Shown here: one piece after another, positions 24,320 to 34,800 of the stretch
Layout: the number at the start of each line of letters is the position of its first letter
Position numbering within the stretch: the stretch's first letter is position 1
Origin: Sphingomonas glacialis
GTDB lineage: Bacteria; Pseudomonadota; Alphaproteobacteria; Sphingomonadales; Sphingomonadaceae
DNA length: 64,000 bases
Assembly (NCBI RefSeq): GCF_006439055.1
Contig: NZ_RCZC01000002.1
Span: forward strand, 526,106-590,105
Direction of reading: 5' to 3'
The notes under the pieces: generated by a model
What the model was told of the DNA's origin: nothing
The model's database searches: none
What the model saw: only the letters and a program-made list of their open reading frames with translations
Program-made: the position numbers and the translations under genes

Positions 24320-25315
24320 ATGAAACTCGCGGCTCTCAAGACTGGCACACCCGACGGCGTGCTGCACGTCGTCTCGCGCGACCTCAGCCGCTCGGTCGCC
24401 GCGACGGGCATCGCGGAGACGCTGCAGGCGGCGATCGAGCAGTGGGACCAGGTCGCGCCGGCGCTCGAACGGCTCTACGACAGTCTCAACGCGGGGACCG
24501 CACCGGATGCGGCCGACCTCGTCATGACGGATGTCGCCGCGCCGCTGCCGCGCGCATGGCAGTGGCTCGATGCGTCGGCCTTCCACTCGCACGGCGACCT
24601 GCTCGAAAAAGTGTTCGGGCTCGAGCCGCCACCGGAGAAGAAGACGGTGCCGCTGATGTATCAGGGCGCCGGCGACGAGCTGCTCGGCGCGACCGACGAC
24701 GTGCCGCTCCCGTCCGAAGCCGACGGAATGGATTTCGAGGCCGAGCTGGCGGTGATCCTCGACCGCGTCCCGATGGGAACGACCGCGGCACAGGGCGAGC
24801 GGCACATCCGGCTGCTCACGCTCGTCAACGACACCAGCCTGCGCGCGCTCGCCGCCAAGGATCTGAAGACCGGCTTCGGCTTCCTCCAGTCGAAGGGCGC
24901 GACGACCTTCGGCCCGGTCGCGGTGACGCCCGACGAACTCGGCGCGGCGTGGCGCGACGGGCGGGTCGACCTGCCGATGCACATCCATTGGAATGGCAAA
25001 GAATTCGGCCATCCGCACTGCGGCGCGATGGGCTTTTCGTTCGGCGAACTGGTCGCGCATGCGGCGCGGACGCGCAACCTGTGCGCCGGGACGATCATCG
25101 GCACCGGCACGATCTCGAACGACACCTTCCGCGAGGTCGGCTCGGCGTGCATCGCCGAGCGCCGCGCGATCGAGCTCACCGACGAAGGCCAGCCGCGCAC
25201 CCCCTATCTGAAATTCGGCGATCGCGTGCGGATCGAGATGCTCGACGCCAATGGCGCGTCGATCTTCGGCGCGATCGACCAGAGGTACGTCCAGGCCTCC
25301 CCAGCGCCGCAGTGA
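24320..25315 (+). CDS. Fumarylacetoacetate hydrolase-family protein (FAH 2)
   Basis: The 331-residue protein is longer than FAH 1 because it has an N-terminal domain like that of true fumarylacetoacetases. Metal-binding motif: [13 protein letters not shown] (about 137-149). Other conserved parts are [23 protein letters not shown] and [14 protein letters not shown], where the Thr-Gly turn closes the site. Family members hydrolyse fumarylacetoacetate or acylpyruvates using Ca/Mg. It heads a rightward operon with a HisD-family dehydrogenase and an SDR, and probably hydrolyses the ring-fission product or its isomer. Confidence 0.88.
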   Translation: MKLAALKTGTPDGVLHVVSRDLSRSVAATGIAETLQAAIEQWDQVAPALERLYDSLNAGTAPDAADLVMTDVAAPLPRAWQWLDASAFHSHGDLLEKVFGLEPPPEKKTVPLMYQGAGDELLGATDDVPLPSEADGMDFEAELAVILDRVPMGTTAAQGERHIRLLTLVNDTSLRALAAKDLKTGFGFLQSKGATTFGPVAVTPDELGAAWRDGRVDLPMHIHWNGKEFGHPHCGAMGFSFGELVAHAARTRNLCAGTIIGTGTISNDTFREVGSACIAERRAIELTDEGQPRTPYLKFGDRVRIEMLDANGASIFGAIDQRYVQASPAPQ

Positions 25316-25358
25316 CCCTCACCCCCTACCCCACTCTATTCCGACAGGAGACGTTGCG

Positions 25359-26684
25359 ATCGCACGATATCTGAAGCGCGGTGCCACCGCCGAAGCCAAA
25401 GCGACCGCCAATCGCCAGATCCGCGACACCGTGGAGACCATCCTCGCCGACATCGAGACGCGCGGCGACGCGGCGGTGCGCGACCTTTCGATCCGCTTCG
25501 ATGGCTGGGATCGCGAAAGCTATCGCCTGTCCCCGGCCGAGATCCAGGCGTGTATCGATGAACTCTCGCCACAGGCGGTAAAGGACATCGAATTCGCCCA
25601 GACGCAGGTCCGCAACTTCGCGCAAATCCAGCGCGACAGCATGCTCGATGTCGAGGTCGAGACGCTCCCCGGCGTGGTGCTCGGCCACAAGAATCTGCCG
25701 CTCAATTCGGCGGGCTGCTACGTTCCCGGCGGCAAATATCCGCTGCTCGCCTCCGCCCACATGTCGGTGATCACCGCCAAGGTGGCCGGCGTGAAGCGCG
25801 TCGTGACCTGCGCGCCTCCGTTCAACGGCAAGCCCGCCCCGGCGATCGTCGCTGCACAGGCAATGGCCGGTGCCGACGAGATCTATTGCCTCGGCGGGAT
25901 ACAGGCCGTCGCGGCGATGGGGCTCGGCACCCCGTCGATCGCCCCGGTCGATATCCTCGTCGGCCCCGGCAATGCCTTCGTCGCCGAGGCGAAGCGCCAG
26001 CTGTTCGGCCGCGTCGGCATCGACCTGTTCGCCGGGCCGACCGAGACGCTCATCATCGCCGACGAGATCGGCTGCGACGGCGAGCTCGCCGCGACCGACC
26101 TGCTCGGCCAGGCCGAGCATGGCCCCGACAGTCCTGCGGTCCTGCTCACCACCTCCGAGAAGCTCGCGCACGACACCATGGCGTGGATCGACAAACTGCT
26201 CGAGATCCTCCCGACCGCCGACATCGCGCGGCGCGCGTGGGAGAGCTTCGGCGAGGTGATCGTCGCCGAGGACGATGCCGAGATGGTCCGCATCGCCGAC
26301 GAAATCGCGTCCGAACACGTCCAGGTGATGACGCACGACCCCGATTATTTCCTGCAGCACATGACCAATTACGGCGCGCTGTTCCTCGGTGCGCGCACCA
26401 ACGTCGCCTATGGCGACAAGGTGATCGGCACCAACCACACGCTGCCGACCAAAAAGGCGGCGCGCTATACCGGCGGGCTGTGGGTCGGCAAGTTCCTCAA
26501 GACCTGCACCTATCAGCGCGTGCTGACCGACGAAGCCTCGGCGATGATCGGCGAATATTGCAGCCGGCTGTGCGCGCTCGAGGGGTTCGCCGGGCATGGC
26601 GAGCAGGCCAATATCCGCGTCCGGCGCTATGGCCATCGCAACATCCCTTATGCCGGGCAAGCCGAGCCGCGCGAGCTCGCATGA
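25359..26684 (+). CDS. Histidinol dehydrogenase-family NAD-dependent dehydrogenase, non-canonical start
   Basis: About 441 residues of a HisD-family enzyme. The Zn ligands of HisD are conserved: Gln and His in [16 protein letters not shown], Asp in [15 protein letters not shown] and a His in [11 protein letters not shown]; the catalytic Glu-His is in [19 protein letters not shown] and the catabolic location favour a paralogue such as a sulfopropanediol- or diol-oxidising dehydrogenase over histidine synthesis. No ATG, GTG or TTG exists in frame at the expected N terminus (ARYLKRG): AGGAGA is followed after 7 nt by ATC (25359), so ATC is given here as the apparent start. It is coupled to the following SDR by an ATGA overlap. 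Confidence 0.82.
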   Translation: MARYLKRGATAEAKATANRQIRDTVETILADIETRGDAAVRDLSIRFDGWDRESYRLSPAEIQACIDELSPQAVKDIEFAQTQVRNFAQIQRDSMLDVEVETLPGVVLGHKNLPLNSAGCYVPGGKYPLLASAHMSVITAKVAGVKRVVTCAPPFNGKPAPAIVAAQAMAGADEIYCLGGIQAVAAMGLGTPSIAPVDILVGPGNAFVAEAKRQLFGRVGIDLFAGPTETLIIADEIGCDGELAATDLLGQAEHGPDSPAVLLTTSEKLAHDTMAWIDKLLEILPTADIARRAWESFGEVIVAEDDAEMVRIADEIASEHVQVMTHDPDYFLQHMTNYGALFLGARTNVAYGDKVIGTNHTLPTKKAARYTGGLWVGKFLKTCTYQRVLTDEASAMIGEYCSRLCALEGFAGHGEQANIRVRRYGHRNIPYAGQAEPRELA

Positions 26685-27445
26685 CGCTTCCGATCACGCC
26701 CAGCTTCCGGCTCGACGGCCGCCGCGCGCTGGTGACGGGCGCCGGCCGCGGGATCGGGCTGGCGTGCGCGGCGGCGCTGGCCGAGGCGGGCGCCGAGGTC
26801 GTGCTCGTCGCGCGCAGCGGCGTGGAAATCGCGGCGGCGGCGGTGCAGATCATCGCCGCCGGTGGTGCGGCGCGGGCTGTGACGCTCGACGTCGCCGACC
26901 TCGCCGCAGTCCGGCGGTTCTTCGACGAACGTCCCGCCTTCGACGTGCTGGTCAACAACGCCGGCACCAACCGCCCGATGCCGATGACCGACGTCGCCGA
27001 GGCCGATTTCGACGCCGTGCTCGATCTCAACGTAAAGAGCAGCTTCTTTGTCGCTCAGGCGGCGGCGCGGCGCATGATCGACGAGGGGATCGCTGGGTCG
27101 CTGATCCATATGGGGTCGCAGATGGGCCATGTCGGCGGCATCAACCGATCGCTCTATTGCGCCTCGAAATGGGCGCTCGAGGGGATGAGCAAGGCGTTCG
27201 CGCTCGATCTCGGCCGCCACCGGATCCGCTCGAACACGATCGCGCCGACCTTCATCGAGACGCCGCTCACCAAACCCTATTTCGAAGATGCCGCGTTCAA
27301 GGCGAGCGTGCTCGACAAGATCAAGCTCGGCCGCATCGGTCAGGTCACCGATCTGATGGGCGCGGTGGTGTTCCTCGCCTCGGATGCGTCGGCGCTGATG
27401 ACCGGAACGAGCGTGGTGGTCGATGGCGGCTGGACCGCAGACTGA
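26681..27445 (+). CDS. Short-chain dehydrogenase/reductase
   Basis: The 254-residue classical SDR has TGAGRGIG (about 20-27), NNAGTNRP (about 92), catalytic Ser in IHMGSQMG and Tyr-Lys in YCASKWAL (about 159-166), and a C-terminal [10 protein letters not shown]. The start overlaps the stop of the HisD-family gene (ATGA), indicating translational coupling. The pair would perform consecutive alcohol oxidations of an intermediate. Gluconate 5-dehydrogenase- and 3-oxoacyl-reductase-like SDRs share this signature, so the substrate stays open. Confidence 0.88.
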   Translation: MTLPITPSFRLDGRRALVTGAGRGIGLACAAALAEAGAEVVLVARSGVEIAAAAVQIIAAGGAARAVTLDVADLAAVRRFFDERPAFDVLVNNAGTNRPMPMTDVAEADFDAVLDLNVKSSFFVAQAAARRMIDEGIAGSLIHMGSQMGHVGGINRSLYCASKWALEGMSKAFALDLGRHRIRSNTIAPTFIETPLTKPYFEDAAFKASVLDKIKLGRIGQVTDLMGAVVFLASDASALMTGTSVVVDGGWTAD

Positions 27446-27457
27446 GCCGGCCGCGGT

Positions 27458-27475
27458 GAATCTTTACACCTAACT
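27458..27475 (+). promoter_or_regulatory. 18-bp shared promoter motif, copy 4
   Basis: GAATCTTTACACCTAACT, 13 bp after the SDR stop codon and about 75 bp before the MFS gene RBS. It indicates that the MFS gene has its own promoter. Confidence 0.58.
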
Positions 27476-27549
27476 CGCGTTTCCGACGCGCAATAGCTTC
27501 GGGCCGGCGCCGGCTCCATCCGGCGGCGTCGCAGAAGGAAAGGCTATCG

Positions 27550-28749
27550 ATGACCGTCGCGGAACGCCAAGCCGGCACGTTGCAGGGGGTATTGCTGCTC
27601 TTGCCGATCACGATGGCGGTGATGGGGCTGATCATCCTCGTGCCCGTGCTCCCCGGCATGATGGCGCATTTCCGCGACGTCCCCGGCGTCGACTATCTGA
27701 TCCCGCTGATGCTGACGCTGCCCGCCTTGTGCGTCGCCTTGCTGTCGCCGGTCGCGGGCGTGGTCGTCGATTTCTTCGGGCGGCGGAAGACCTGCATCGG
27801 TGCGCTGGTGATCTATGCCGGGGTCGGCATCCTGCCGATCTTCCTGCAGAGCCTGATCGAGATCATCATCAGCCGCGTCGTGCTCGGCGCGATGGAAGCG
27901 CTGATCGTCATTTCGAGCACGACGCTGATCGCCGATTATTTCCACGGCCGCGAGCGCGAGAAATGGCTCGCCAACCAGACCGCGGTCGCCTCGCTCGCGT
28001 CGATCGTCCTAGCCTTGCTCGGCGGTGCGCTCGGCAGCTTCGGCTGGCGCGCGGCGTTCGCGGCGTATGGCGTCAGCATCCTGTTCGCGGTCGCGCTGAT
28101 GCTGTGGACCTGGGAGCCGCGCAAGAGCGACGAACCGCTCGACGAAGCCCCCGTCCTGGGCGCGCGCTTCCCGTGGGCCACGATCGCGCCGATCTCGCTG
28201 CTCGCGATCTTCGGTGGGGCGATGTTCTTCACCATGCAGATCCAGGTGAGCAGCATGCTGAGCGGCTATTACGACATCCGCTCGCCCGGCGCGATCGGGC
28301 TGTACAGCGGCCTGGCCGGGCTCTCGGTCGCGGGCGGCACCTTGCTCTACCGGCAGGTCACCGCGCGCTTGATGATCCCGGTGCAGCTGCTGATCGCCTT
28401 CGCGCTGCTCGGTATTTCCTATGTCGCGATGAACCATGCGCCGACCGCGCAGATCTTCACGGGGACGCTGATCGTCAATCAGGTCGGCTCGGGCATGTTG
28501 TTGCCCGCGCTCGTCGTCTGGGCGATGGGCCGCCTGCCGTTCGAGGTGCGCGGCCGCGGGACCGGGCTGTTCATGAGCGGATGGTGGCTCGGCCAGCCGC
28601 TCGGCAGCCAGGCGGTCGCCTTCCTGCGCGGGCAGAACGACGGCAATCTGCCCGCGACGCTTCAGATCCTCGGCATCCTCTGCCTGATTGCTGCCGCCGT
28701 GGCGCTGGTCGGCGCGCTGCGCGGATCCCCGCGGCGCCAGCTCGCGTAA
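27550..28749 (+). CDS. Major facilitator superfamily transporter
   Basis: The 399-residue protein has about 12 hydrophobic segments. The MFS signature between helices 2 and 3 is VVDFFGRRKTCIGALV, and the inner half-way loop carries WTWEPRKSDEPLDE. Ten to twelve helices with the conserved SRVVLGAMEALIVISST segment suggest a DHA1- or aromatic-acid-type carrier. ATG at 27550 follows AAGGAAAGGC. The 18-bp motif in its promoter places it in the same putative regulon as the flavoprotein operon and FAH 2, so uptake or export of the substrate or an intermediate is likely. Confidence 0.88.
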   Translation: MTVAERQAGTLQGVLLLLPITMAVMGLIILVPVLPGMMAHFRDVPGVDYLIPLMLTLPALCVALLSPVAGVVVDFFGRRKTCIGALVIYAGVGILPIFLQSLIEIIISRVVLGAMEALIVISSTTLIADYFHGREREKWLANQTAVASLASIVLALLGGALGSFGWRAAFAAYGVSILFAVALMLWTWEPRKSDEPLDEAPVLGARFPWATIAPISLLAIFGGAMFFTMQIQVSSMLSGYYDIRSPGAIGLYSGLAGLSVAGGTLLYRQVTARLMIPVQLLIAFALLGISYVAMNHAPTAQIFTGTLIVNQVGSGMLLPALVVWAMGRLPFEVRGRGTGLFMSGWWLGQPLGSQAVAFLRGQNDGNLPATLQILGILCLIAAAVALVGALRGSPRRQLA

Positions 28750-28811
28750 GTCCAGCCCGCCGTGTAGGCCGCGACACGGCAAGCACGCTCCCCGCACAGT
28801 TCGCTTGACGG

Positions 28812-28831
28812 CCAAGCCTGCACCGGCTTGG
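28812..28831. terminator. Small hairpin after the MFS gene
   Basis: CCAAGCC (28812-28818) and GGCTTGG (28825-28831) form a 7-bp stem with a 6-nt loop in the gap between the MFS gene and the DUF1993 gene. There is no T-run, so termination is uncertain. Confidence 0.35.
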
Positions 28832-28866
28832 GTCGCACCTCCGCACCGCTACGGAAGCAAACGCTC

Positions 28867-29427
28867 ATGACGCTGTCAGATCTCCTCGTGCCCACTTACG
28901 TGCAGATGCTCGGGGCGGTGTCGAATTGGCTCACCAAGGCCGAGACGCAGCGGCTGGACGGCGCCGCGGAGGCGCTGTTGGCCGCGCGGCTTTCGCCCGA
29001 CATGTTTCCGCTCGCGACCCAGGTCCGTTTCGCCTGCCGTCAGGCACAAGAGGCGGTGTTCCGTCTTCTGGAACAGGATTTCCCCGCATCGTTGCAAGCG
29101 CTGCTCGACGAAGGCCGAAATGGCTGCGAGCAGCCCGGCACCCTCGCCGACGCAAAGGCCCGGATCGCGGAGACGCTCGCGGTAGTCGAGGCTGCTGCGA
29201 CGACCGGCATCACCATCGACGGTTCGGCGCCGATCGCGCACGCGCTGCCAAACGGCATGACGCTCGACCTGACGGCCGAGCAATATGCGCGCGACTGGGC
29301 GCTGCCGCAATTCTATTTCCATGTCGTGATGGCCTATGCGATCCTGCGCGCCGAGGGCATCGACCTCGGCAAAGCCGATTACGCCGCGCACATGTTCGCC
29401 TATATCCGCCCGCCCGCGACGGCCTGA
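28867..29427 (+). CDS. DUF1993 family protein
   Basis: The 186-residue protein begins MTLSDLLVPTYVQMLGAVSNWLTKAE, the usual N terminus of DUF1993 proteins, and has a conserved ending with LPQFYFHVVMAYAILRAEGIDLGKADY. The fold is expected to be a four-helix bundle of the DinB-like type. The ATG at 28867 was chosen because it matches the family start; upstream residues (MGRTSAPLR) lie in the intergenic region. The function is unknown. It marks the right border of the catabolic island. Confidence 0.85.
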   Translation: MTLSDLLVPTYVQMLGAVSNWLTKAETQRLDGAAEALLAARLSPDMFPLATQVRFACRQAQEAVFRLLEQDFPASLQALLDEGRNGCEQPGTLADAKARIAETLAVVEAAATTGITIDGSAPIAHALPNGMTLDLTAEQYARDWALPQFYFHVVMAYAILRAEGIDLGKADYAAHMFAYIRPPATA

Positions 29428-29467
29428 TACGCGCGCCGGGCGGCTGCCGGGCACCACCCCCGCGGGC

Positions 29468-29710
29468 GTGAAGGGTAGCGCCGTCAATGCGCGCGCCGGG
29501 ACGCATGTCGATCGCATCGCGCCCGACACCGTGCTACCCCCGCCGCCGCTGCTCACCCCCGCGCAGCCGGAGGACAAGATCATCGGATCCGCCCAACTCG
29601 ACGCCGGCGTCTTCGGCCTCAGCCTCACCGCGCCGCGCCTCGGCGATCGATATCCCGCGATCGGCACCGACGGCCGCGAACATCTTGTCCACGCGAAGGG
29701 CGACGTCTGA
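29468..29710 (+). CDS. Possible small ORF coupled to the phosphatase gene
   Basis: An 80-codon reading frame from GTG at 29468 whose TGA overlaps the ATG of the phosphatase gene (TGATG). Codon third positions are almost all G or C in its second half (IIGSAQLDAGVFGLSL to HLVHAKGDV), as in genuine genes here. There is no clear RBS and the first part is proline-rich. It could be the remnant of a longer gene or a small coupled protein. No family is recognised. Confidence 0.3.
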   Translation: MKGSAVNARAGTHVDRIAPDTVLPPPPLLTPAQPEDKIIGSAQLDAGVFGLSLTAPRLGDRYPAIGTDGREHLVHAKGDV

Positions 29711-30456
29711 TGCCGACGGGAATCGTCAATTGGCGCGACGTCGGCGCGCGCGAGCTTGCCGGGATCGCGCCGGGGCGGATCTTCCGCTCGGGCCATCTGG
29801 CGGACGCAACGCCCGAGGATCTCGCCGAGCTCGCGGCGCACGGCATCACAACCATCCTCGACCTGCGCCGTCCGCGCGAGCGCGCGGCCTCGCCGACCCC
29901 GGCGCTTGGCCCGGAAGTGACGATCCTCACCTCCGATCTGGGCGACGAGCCCGAACCGATGCTCGTCACCTTCTTACGCGAAGGCGACGTCACCCCCGCC
30001 GGCCTCGATGCCTATCTGCTCGACTATTACAGCAACGCCGCCTTCCTGCCGCGGCACCTCGCCTTGTTCGGCGCGATGTTTTCGCGCCTGCTCGAAAGCG
30101 ATGGCGCGATGCTGGTGCATTGCGCCGCGGGCAAGGATCGCACCGGACTCGCCATCGCGCTCCTCCAGACCGCGCTGGGAGTGCCGCGCGAGCCTATCCT
30201 CACCGAATATGCCGCGAGCAACACCGCGTTCGCCAACCCTGACGCGCTTGTCCGCGCGCGGACGCATCTGTGCCGCGTGCTGGGGGAGACCCCGCCCGAT
30301 TTCGCGATCACCGCGTTTCTGGGGGTGTCCAGCCACCACCTCACCGCGGCGTTCGACGGGATCAACCGGCGCAGCGGATCGACCGACGCCTATCTCGAAG
30401 GCTTGGGCGTGGGATCGTCGGAACGCGCCGCGCTGCGGTCCAAATTGGCGGGATAG
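29710..30456 (+). CDS. Tyrosine-specific/dual-specificity-type protein phosphatase
   Basis: The 248-residue protein has the CX5R active-site loop VHCAAGKDRTG (Cys about 139, Arg 145) preceded by the general-acid region around DLGDEPEP. The N-terminal NWRDVGAREL.GIAPGRIFRSGHL is characteristic of the bacterial Tyr/Ser phosphatase family with lipid-phosphatase-like loops. Its 3' end overlaps the convergent outer-membrane-factor gene by 67 bp. It may dephosphorylate phosphoproteins or phosphoinositide-like lipids. Confidence 0.85.
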   Translation: MPTGIVNWRDVGARELAGIAPGRIFRSGHLADATPEDLAELAAHGITTILDLRRPRERAASPTPALGPEVTILTSDLGDEPEPMLVTFLREGDVTPAGLDAYLLDYYSNAAFLPRHLALFGAMFSRLLESDGAMLVHCAAGKDRTGLAIALLQTALGVPREPILTEYAASNTAFANPDALVRARTHLCRVLGETPPDFAITAFLGVSSHHLTAAFDGINRRSGSTDAYLEGLGVGSSERAALRSKLAG

Positions 30457-31865
30457 AGGCTCGAACCCGCGCTCTCGCCCGCGCCCTCGCCCGCACTGTC
30501 GCCGCCGAGCACCTGATAGAGCGTGACGCGGTTGCTGAGCGCGGAAAGATCGGTCGCGATCTTGGTCTGGCGCGCGGTGTAATAGGTCCGCTGTGTCACC
30601 AGCGCCGAGAGATACGTATCGATCCCCTCGCGATAGCGCGCCTCGGCGAGCACGTTCGCCTGGCTCGACGCGCGGAGCAGATCGGCTTGCGCCGCCTGCT
30701 GCCGCTCGATCGTGCCGGCGCGCGCGAGCGCATCGGCGACTTCGCGGAATGCGCTCTGCACCGCTTTCTCATATTGCGCGAGGTACAGGTCGCGCTGCGC
30801 CACGCTGTAGGCAAGATTGCCGCGATTGGTGCCGCCGAAGATCGGCACGCTCGCCGACGAGCTCCCCGACCACGAAAACGCGCCGCCGGTGAACAGCGAT
30901 GACAGCGCAGTGCTGGCAAACCCGACCGCCGAGGTAAGCGTGATCGTCGGGAAGAACGCCGCACGCGCCGCGCCGATATTGGCGTTGGCGCCGATCAGCT
31001 GATGCTCGGCCTCGATCACGTCGGGGCGCCGCAGCAGCACCTCCGACGACACGCCGACCGGCACCTTGGCGATCCCAGCCTCCAGCGTGTCGAGCTTGCC
31101 CGGCAGCAGCGCCGCCTCGACTGGCGCACCGACCAGCAGTTCGAGCGTGTTGCGGTCCTGCGCGACCTGCGTCGTGGCATTCTCGACGTCGGAGCGCGAT
31201 TGCGCGTTGGTCGTCTCGATCGAGCGGACATCGACCTTGCCGGTCAACCCGGCATCGTTGAGCGAGCGCGTCAGCCGGAGCGAGCGCGCGGTGCTGGCGA
31301 CGGTGTCCTGCGCGACCGCGAGCAGATCCTGATCGGCGGCGAGCGTCGCATAGGCCGTGGCGGTCTCGGCGATCAGCGCGAGCCGCGTGTTACGCGCGCC
31401 CGCCTCGGTGCCGAGATACGTCTCGAACGCCGCCTTGCTGAGATTCTTCAGCCGACCGAACAGATCGATCTCGAACCCGCTCACCCCGACATCGGCCGAA
31501 TAGCTGTCGATCCCCCCGGTCGTATTGCCGCCGCGTGACAGCGACGGGCCACCGCTCGCCGAGATCGTCGGCAGCTGCGACGCACGCTGCACGCGATATT
31601 GCGCGCGCGCCGAGGCGATATTGGCGACCGCGGCGCGCAGATCGCGATTGTTGGTGAGCGCACGGTCGATGATCGTCCGCAGGCTCGGATCGGTGAAGAC
31701 ATCGCGCCACGCCAGCGGCGTCTGCGTGCCCGATGCCGCGGGCCCATAGGCAGGCCCGGTCGGAAAGCTCGGCGCGACCGGCGGCGCCGGCCGGACATAG
31801 ACCGGCGCGAGATTGCATCCCGACAGCAGCGTCGCGGTGGCGACGATAAGGAACGGCTGGCGCAT
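30390..31865 (-). CDS. RND efflux outer-membrane factor (NodT/OprM-type lipoprotein)
   Basis: About 491 residues with a lipoprotein signal (ATATLLSGC, Cys about 17) and two OEP repeats of long helical hairpins (about 60-250 and 270-460; FEIDLFGRL and ASVPIFGG mark the equivalent strands). The C-terminal tail is extended (AGEGAGESAGSS). It is the third gene of a leftward operon adaptor - pump - channel. The ATG at 31865 overlaps the pump stop. Unusually, its last 67 bp overlap the 3' end of the convergent phosphatase gene. Confidence 0.92.
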   Translation of the reverse strand: MRQPFLIVATATLLSGCNLAPVYVRPAPPVAPSFPTGPAYGPAASGTQTPLAWRDVFTDPSLRTIIDRALTNNRDLRAAVANIASARAQYRVQRASQLPTISASGGPSLSRGGNTTGGIDSYSADVGVSGFEIDLFGRLKNLSKAAFETYLGTEAGARNTRLALIAETATAYATLAADQDLLAVAQDTVASTARSLRLTRSLNDAGLTGKVDVRSIETTNAQSRSDVENATTQVAQDRNTLELLVGAPVEAALLPGKLDTLEAGIAKVPVGVSSEVLLRRPDVIEAEHQLIGANANIGAARAAFFPTITLTSAVGFASTALSSLFTGGAFSWSGSSSASVPIFGGTNRGNLAYSVAQRDLYLAQYEKAVQSAFREVADALARAGTIERQQAAQADLLRASSQANVLAEARYREGIDTYLSALVTQRTYYTARQTKIATDLSALSNRVTLYQVLGGDSAGEGAGESAGSSLYPANLDRSAARSDDPTPKPSR

Positions 31866-34800
31866 CACTTGGTCTCCGGCGCGGGCAAGGCCGGCGCGTC
31901 GTCACGGTGGTCCGGATCGGTCTTGTCCATGCCGAACAGGCGCCCGACCAGGACGAAGAACATCGGCACGTAGAAGATCGCGATGGCGGTGGCGGTCAGC
32001 ATCCCGCCGATCACCGCGGTGCCGATCGCGATCCGGCTCTGCGCCCCCGCCCCCGTCGCGATGGCGAGCGGAACGACGCCGGCGATGAAGGCGAGGCTCG
32101 TCATCAGGATCGGCCGCAACCGCACCTTGGCCGCCTCGAGCGCGGCGTCGAGCGCGTTCTTGCCCGCCTTGTGTGCATCCTCGGCGAATTCGACGATCAG
32201 GATCGCATTCTTCGCCGCCAGCCCGATCGTGGTGAGCAAGCCGACCTGGAAATAGATATTGTTGTCGAGCCCGCGCAAAGTGACCGCGACCACCGCGCCG
32301 ATCACCCCGAGCGGGATCACCAGCAACACCGCGATCGGGATCGACCAGCTTTCGTACAATGCGGCAAGGCACAGGAACACGACCAGGACCGAAATCGCAT
32401 AGAGTTTGGGCGCCTGCCCGCTGGTCAGCTGTTCCTGATACGACAGCCCGCTCCACGCATAGCCGGTGCCCTTGGGCAGCTTCTGCTGCAACGCGACGAT
32501 CGCCTTCAGCGCATCGCCCGAGCTCGATCCGGAGGCGGCCTGCCCCTGGATTTCGTACGACGACTGCCCGTTGAAGCGCGACAGCGACGACGGCCCCTTG
32601 GTCCAGCTCGTCGTGGCAAAGGCCGAGAACGGCGTCATCGTGCCGGTCGACGCCGCGCGTACCATCCAATTGTCGAGATCGCTCGGCAGCGCGCGGAACT
32701 GCTGGTCGGCCTGCATATAGACGCGCTTGACGCGCCCGCGGTCGACGAAGTCGTTGATATAGGTGCTGCCCCAGGCCGAGCTCAGCGTCGCGGTCACGTC
32801 GCTTTCGGCAAGGCCGAGTGCGGCGAGCTTGGCTTCGTCGATATCGACATGGAGCTGCGGCGTATCGTCGAGCGAACCCGCGCGGACGCCCGCCAGCGTG
32901 GGGTCCTTCCCCGCCGCCGCGATCAGCTGATTGCGCAAGTCGAGGAAGCGCGCCTGGCTGAGCCCGCCGGTATTGAGCAGTTCGAAGGTGAAGCCGTTCG
33001 ACTGGCCGAGCCCCGAGATCGCCGGCGGGGTCAGCGCGAAGACCTGCGCATCGCGGATCGCCATGAGCTTCATCGTCGCGCGCCCGGTAATCGCGTCGGC
33101 CGAATTGGCCTTGTCGCCGCGGTCCTTGAACGGCGCGAGATTGCCGAAGGCGAGACCGGCATTCTGGCCAGAGCCCGAGAAGCCGAACCCCTGGATGCTC
33201 AGCAGGCTGGCGACGTTCTTCTTCTCGTTGGTGAGGAAGTAGTTTTCCACCTGATGCGCGACCGCATCGGTGCGCTCGGCGGTGGCACCCGCGGGGAGCG
33301 TGAACTGCACCAGCGCCTGCCCCTGATCCTCGGTCGGCAGGAAGCCGGTCGGCAGCCGCACGAACAGCACGGCAAGCACGACGCAGATCACCGCATAGAC
33401 GCCCAAGTGCAAGGCACGGCGCCCGACGACACTGCGAACCGCGCCGACATAGCGCCCGGTCGTGCGATCGAACCAACGGTTGAACTTGCCGAACGGACCC
33501 TTGCGCTCGAGCGGATCCTGATGGCTCGGCTTGAGCAACGTCGCGCAGAGAGCCGGCGTCAGGATCAACGCGACGAGCACCGACAGCAGCATCGCCGAGA
33601 CGATCGTGATCGAGAACTGACGATAGATCACCCCGGTCGAGCCACCGAAGAACGCCATCGGCAGCAACACCGCGGACAGCACCAGCGCGATACCGACCAG
33701 CGCGCTGCCGATCTCGCCCATCGACTTGATCGTCGCGTCGCGCGGCGACAGCCCCTCTTCGGCCATGATGCGCTCGACATTCTCCACGACGACGATCGCA
33801 TCGTCGACGAGCAGGCCGATCGACAGGACCATGCCGAACAACGTCATCGTGTTGATCGAATAACCGAACAGCGCGAGCACGCCGAACGTACCGAGCAGCA
33901 CCACCGGCACCGCGATCGCCGGAACCAGCGTCGCGCGCCAGCTCTGCAGGAAGACGAACATCACGATCACGACCAGGACGATCGCCTCGAACAGCGTCTT
34001 GACGACTTCCTCGACCGACAGCTTGATGAAGTCGGTCGTGTCGCGCGGATAATCGATCACATAGCCGCTCGGCAGGCCGGCCTCGAGTTCCTTGACCTTG
34101 GCCTTGACCGCCGTGGCCGTCGCAAGCGCATCGGCGCCCGGCGCAAGCTGGATCGCGATCGCGCCGCCGGGATGTCCGTTGACGCGCGAAACCGTGTCGT
34201 AGCTTTCGTTGCCAAGCTCGATCCGCGCGACGTCGGACAGCCGCACGACCGACCCGTCGGTCTGCGCCTTGACGATGATGTTGCGGAACTGCTCGGGCGT
34301 CTGGAACCGCGACTTGGCAGTGACGGTGGCGTTGAGCCGCTGGCCGGCCGGCGCAGGCTTCTGCCCGATCTGCCCGGCCGAGACTTCGACGTTCTGCGCG
34401 CTGATCGCGGTCTGCACGTCCGACGGCATCAATTTGACCGCGGCGAGCTTGTAGGGATCGAGCCAGATGCGCATCGCATATTGCGACCCGAACACCTGAC
34501 TCTGCCCGACGCCGTTCACGCGCGCGAGCGGGTCCTGATAGGTGTTGACGAGATAATCGGCGATCGCGGTCTGGTTGGCGCGGTCGGTCTTGTCATAGAT
34601 CGCGACGATCATCAGGAAGTCGCTGTTCGACTTGGTGACGGTCACGCCCTGCTGCTGCACCTGGTTGGGCAGCCGCGACAATGCCTGCTGGACCTTGTTC
34701 TGGACCTGCACCTGCGCGGTGTCGGGATTGGTGCCCTTTTCGAAGGTCACCGTGATCGACGCGCTCCCCGCCGAGCTCGAACTCGAGGAGAAATACAACA

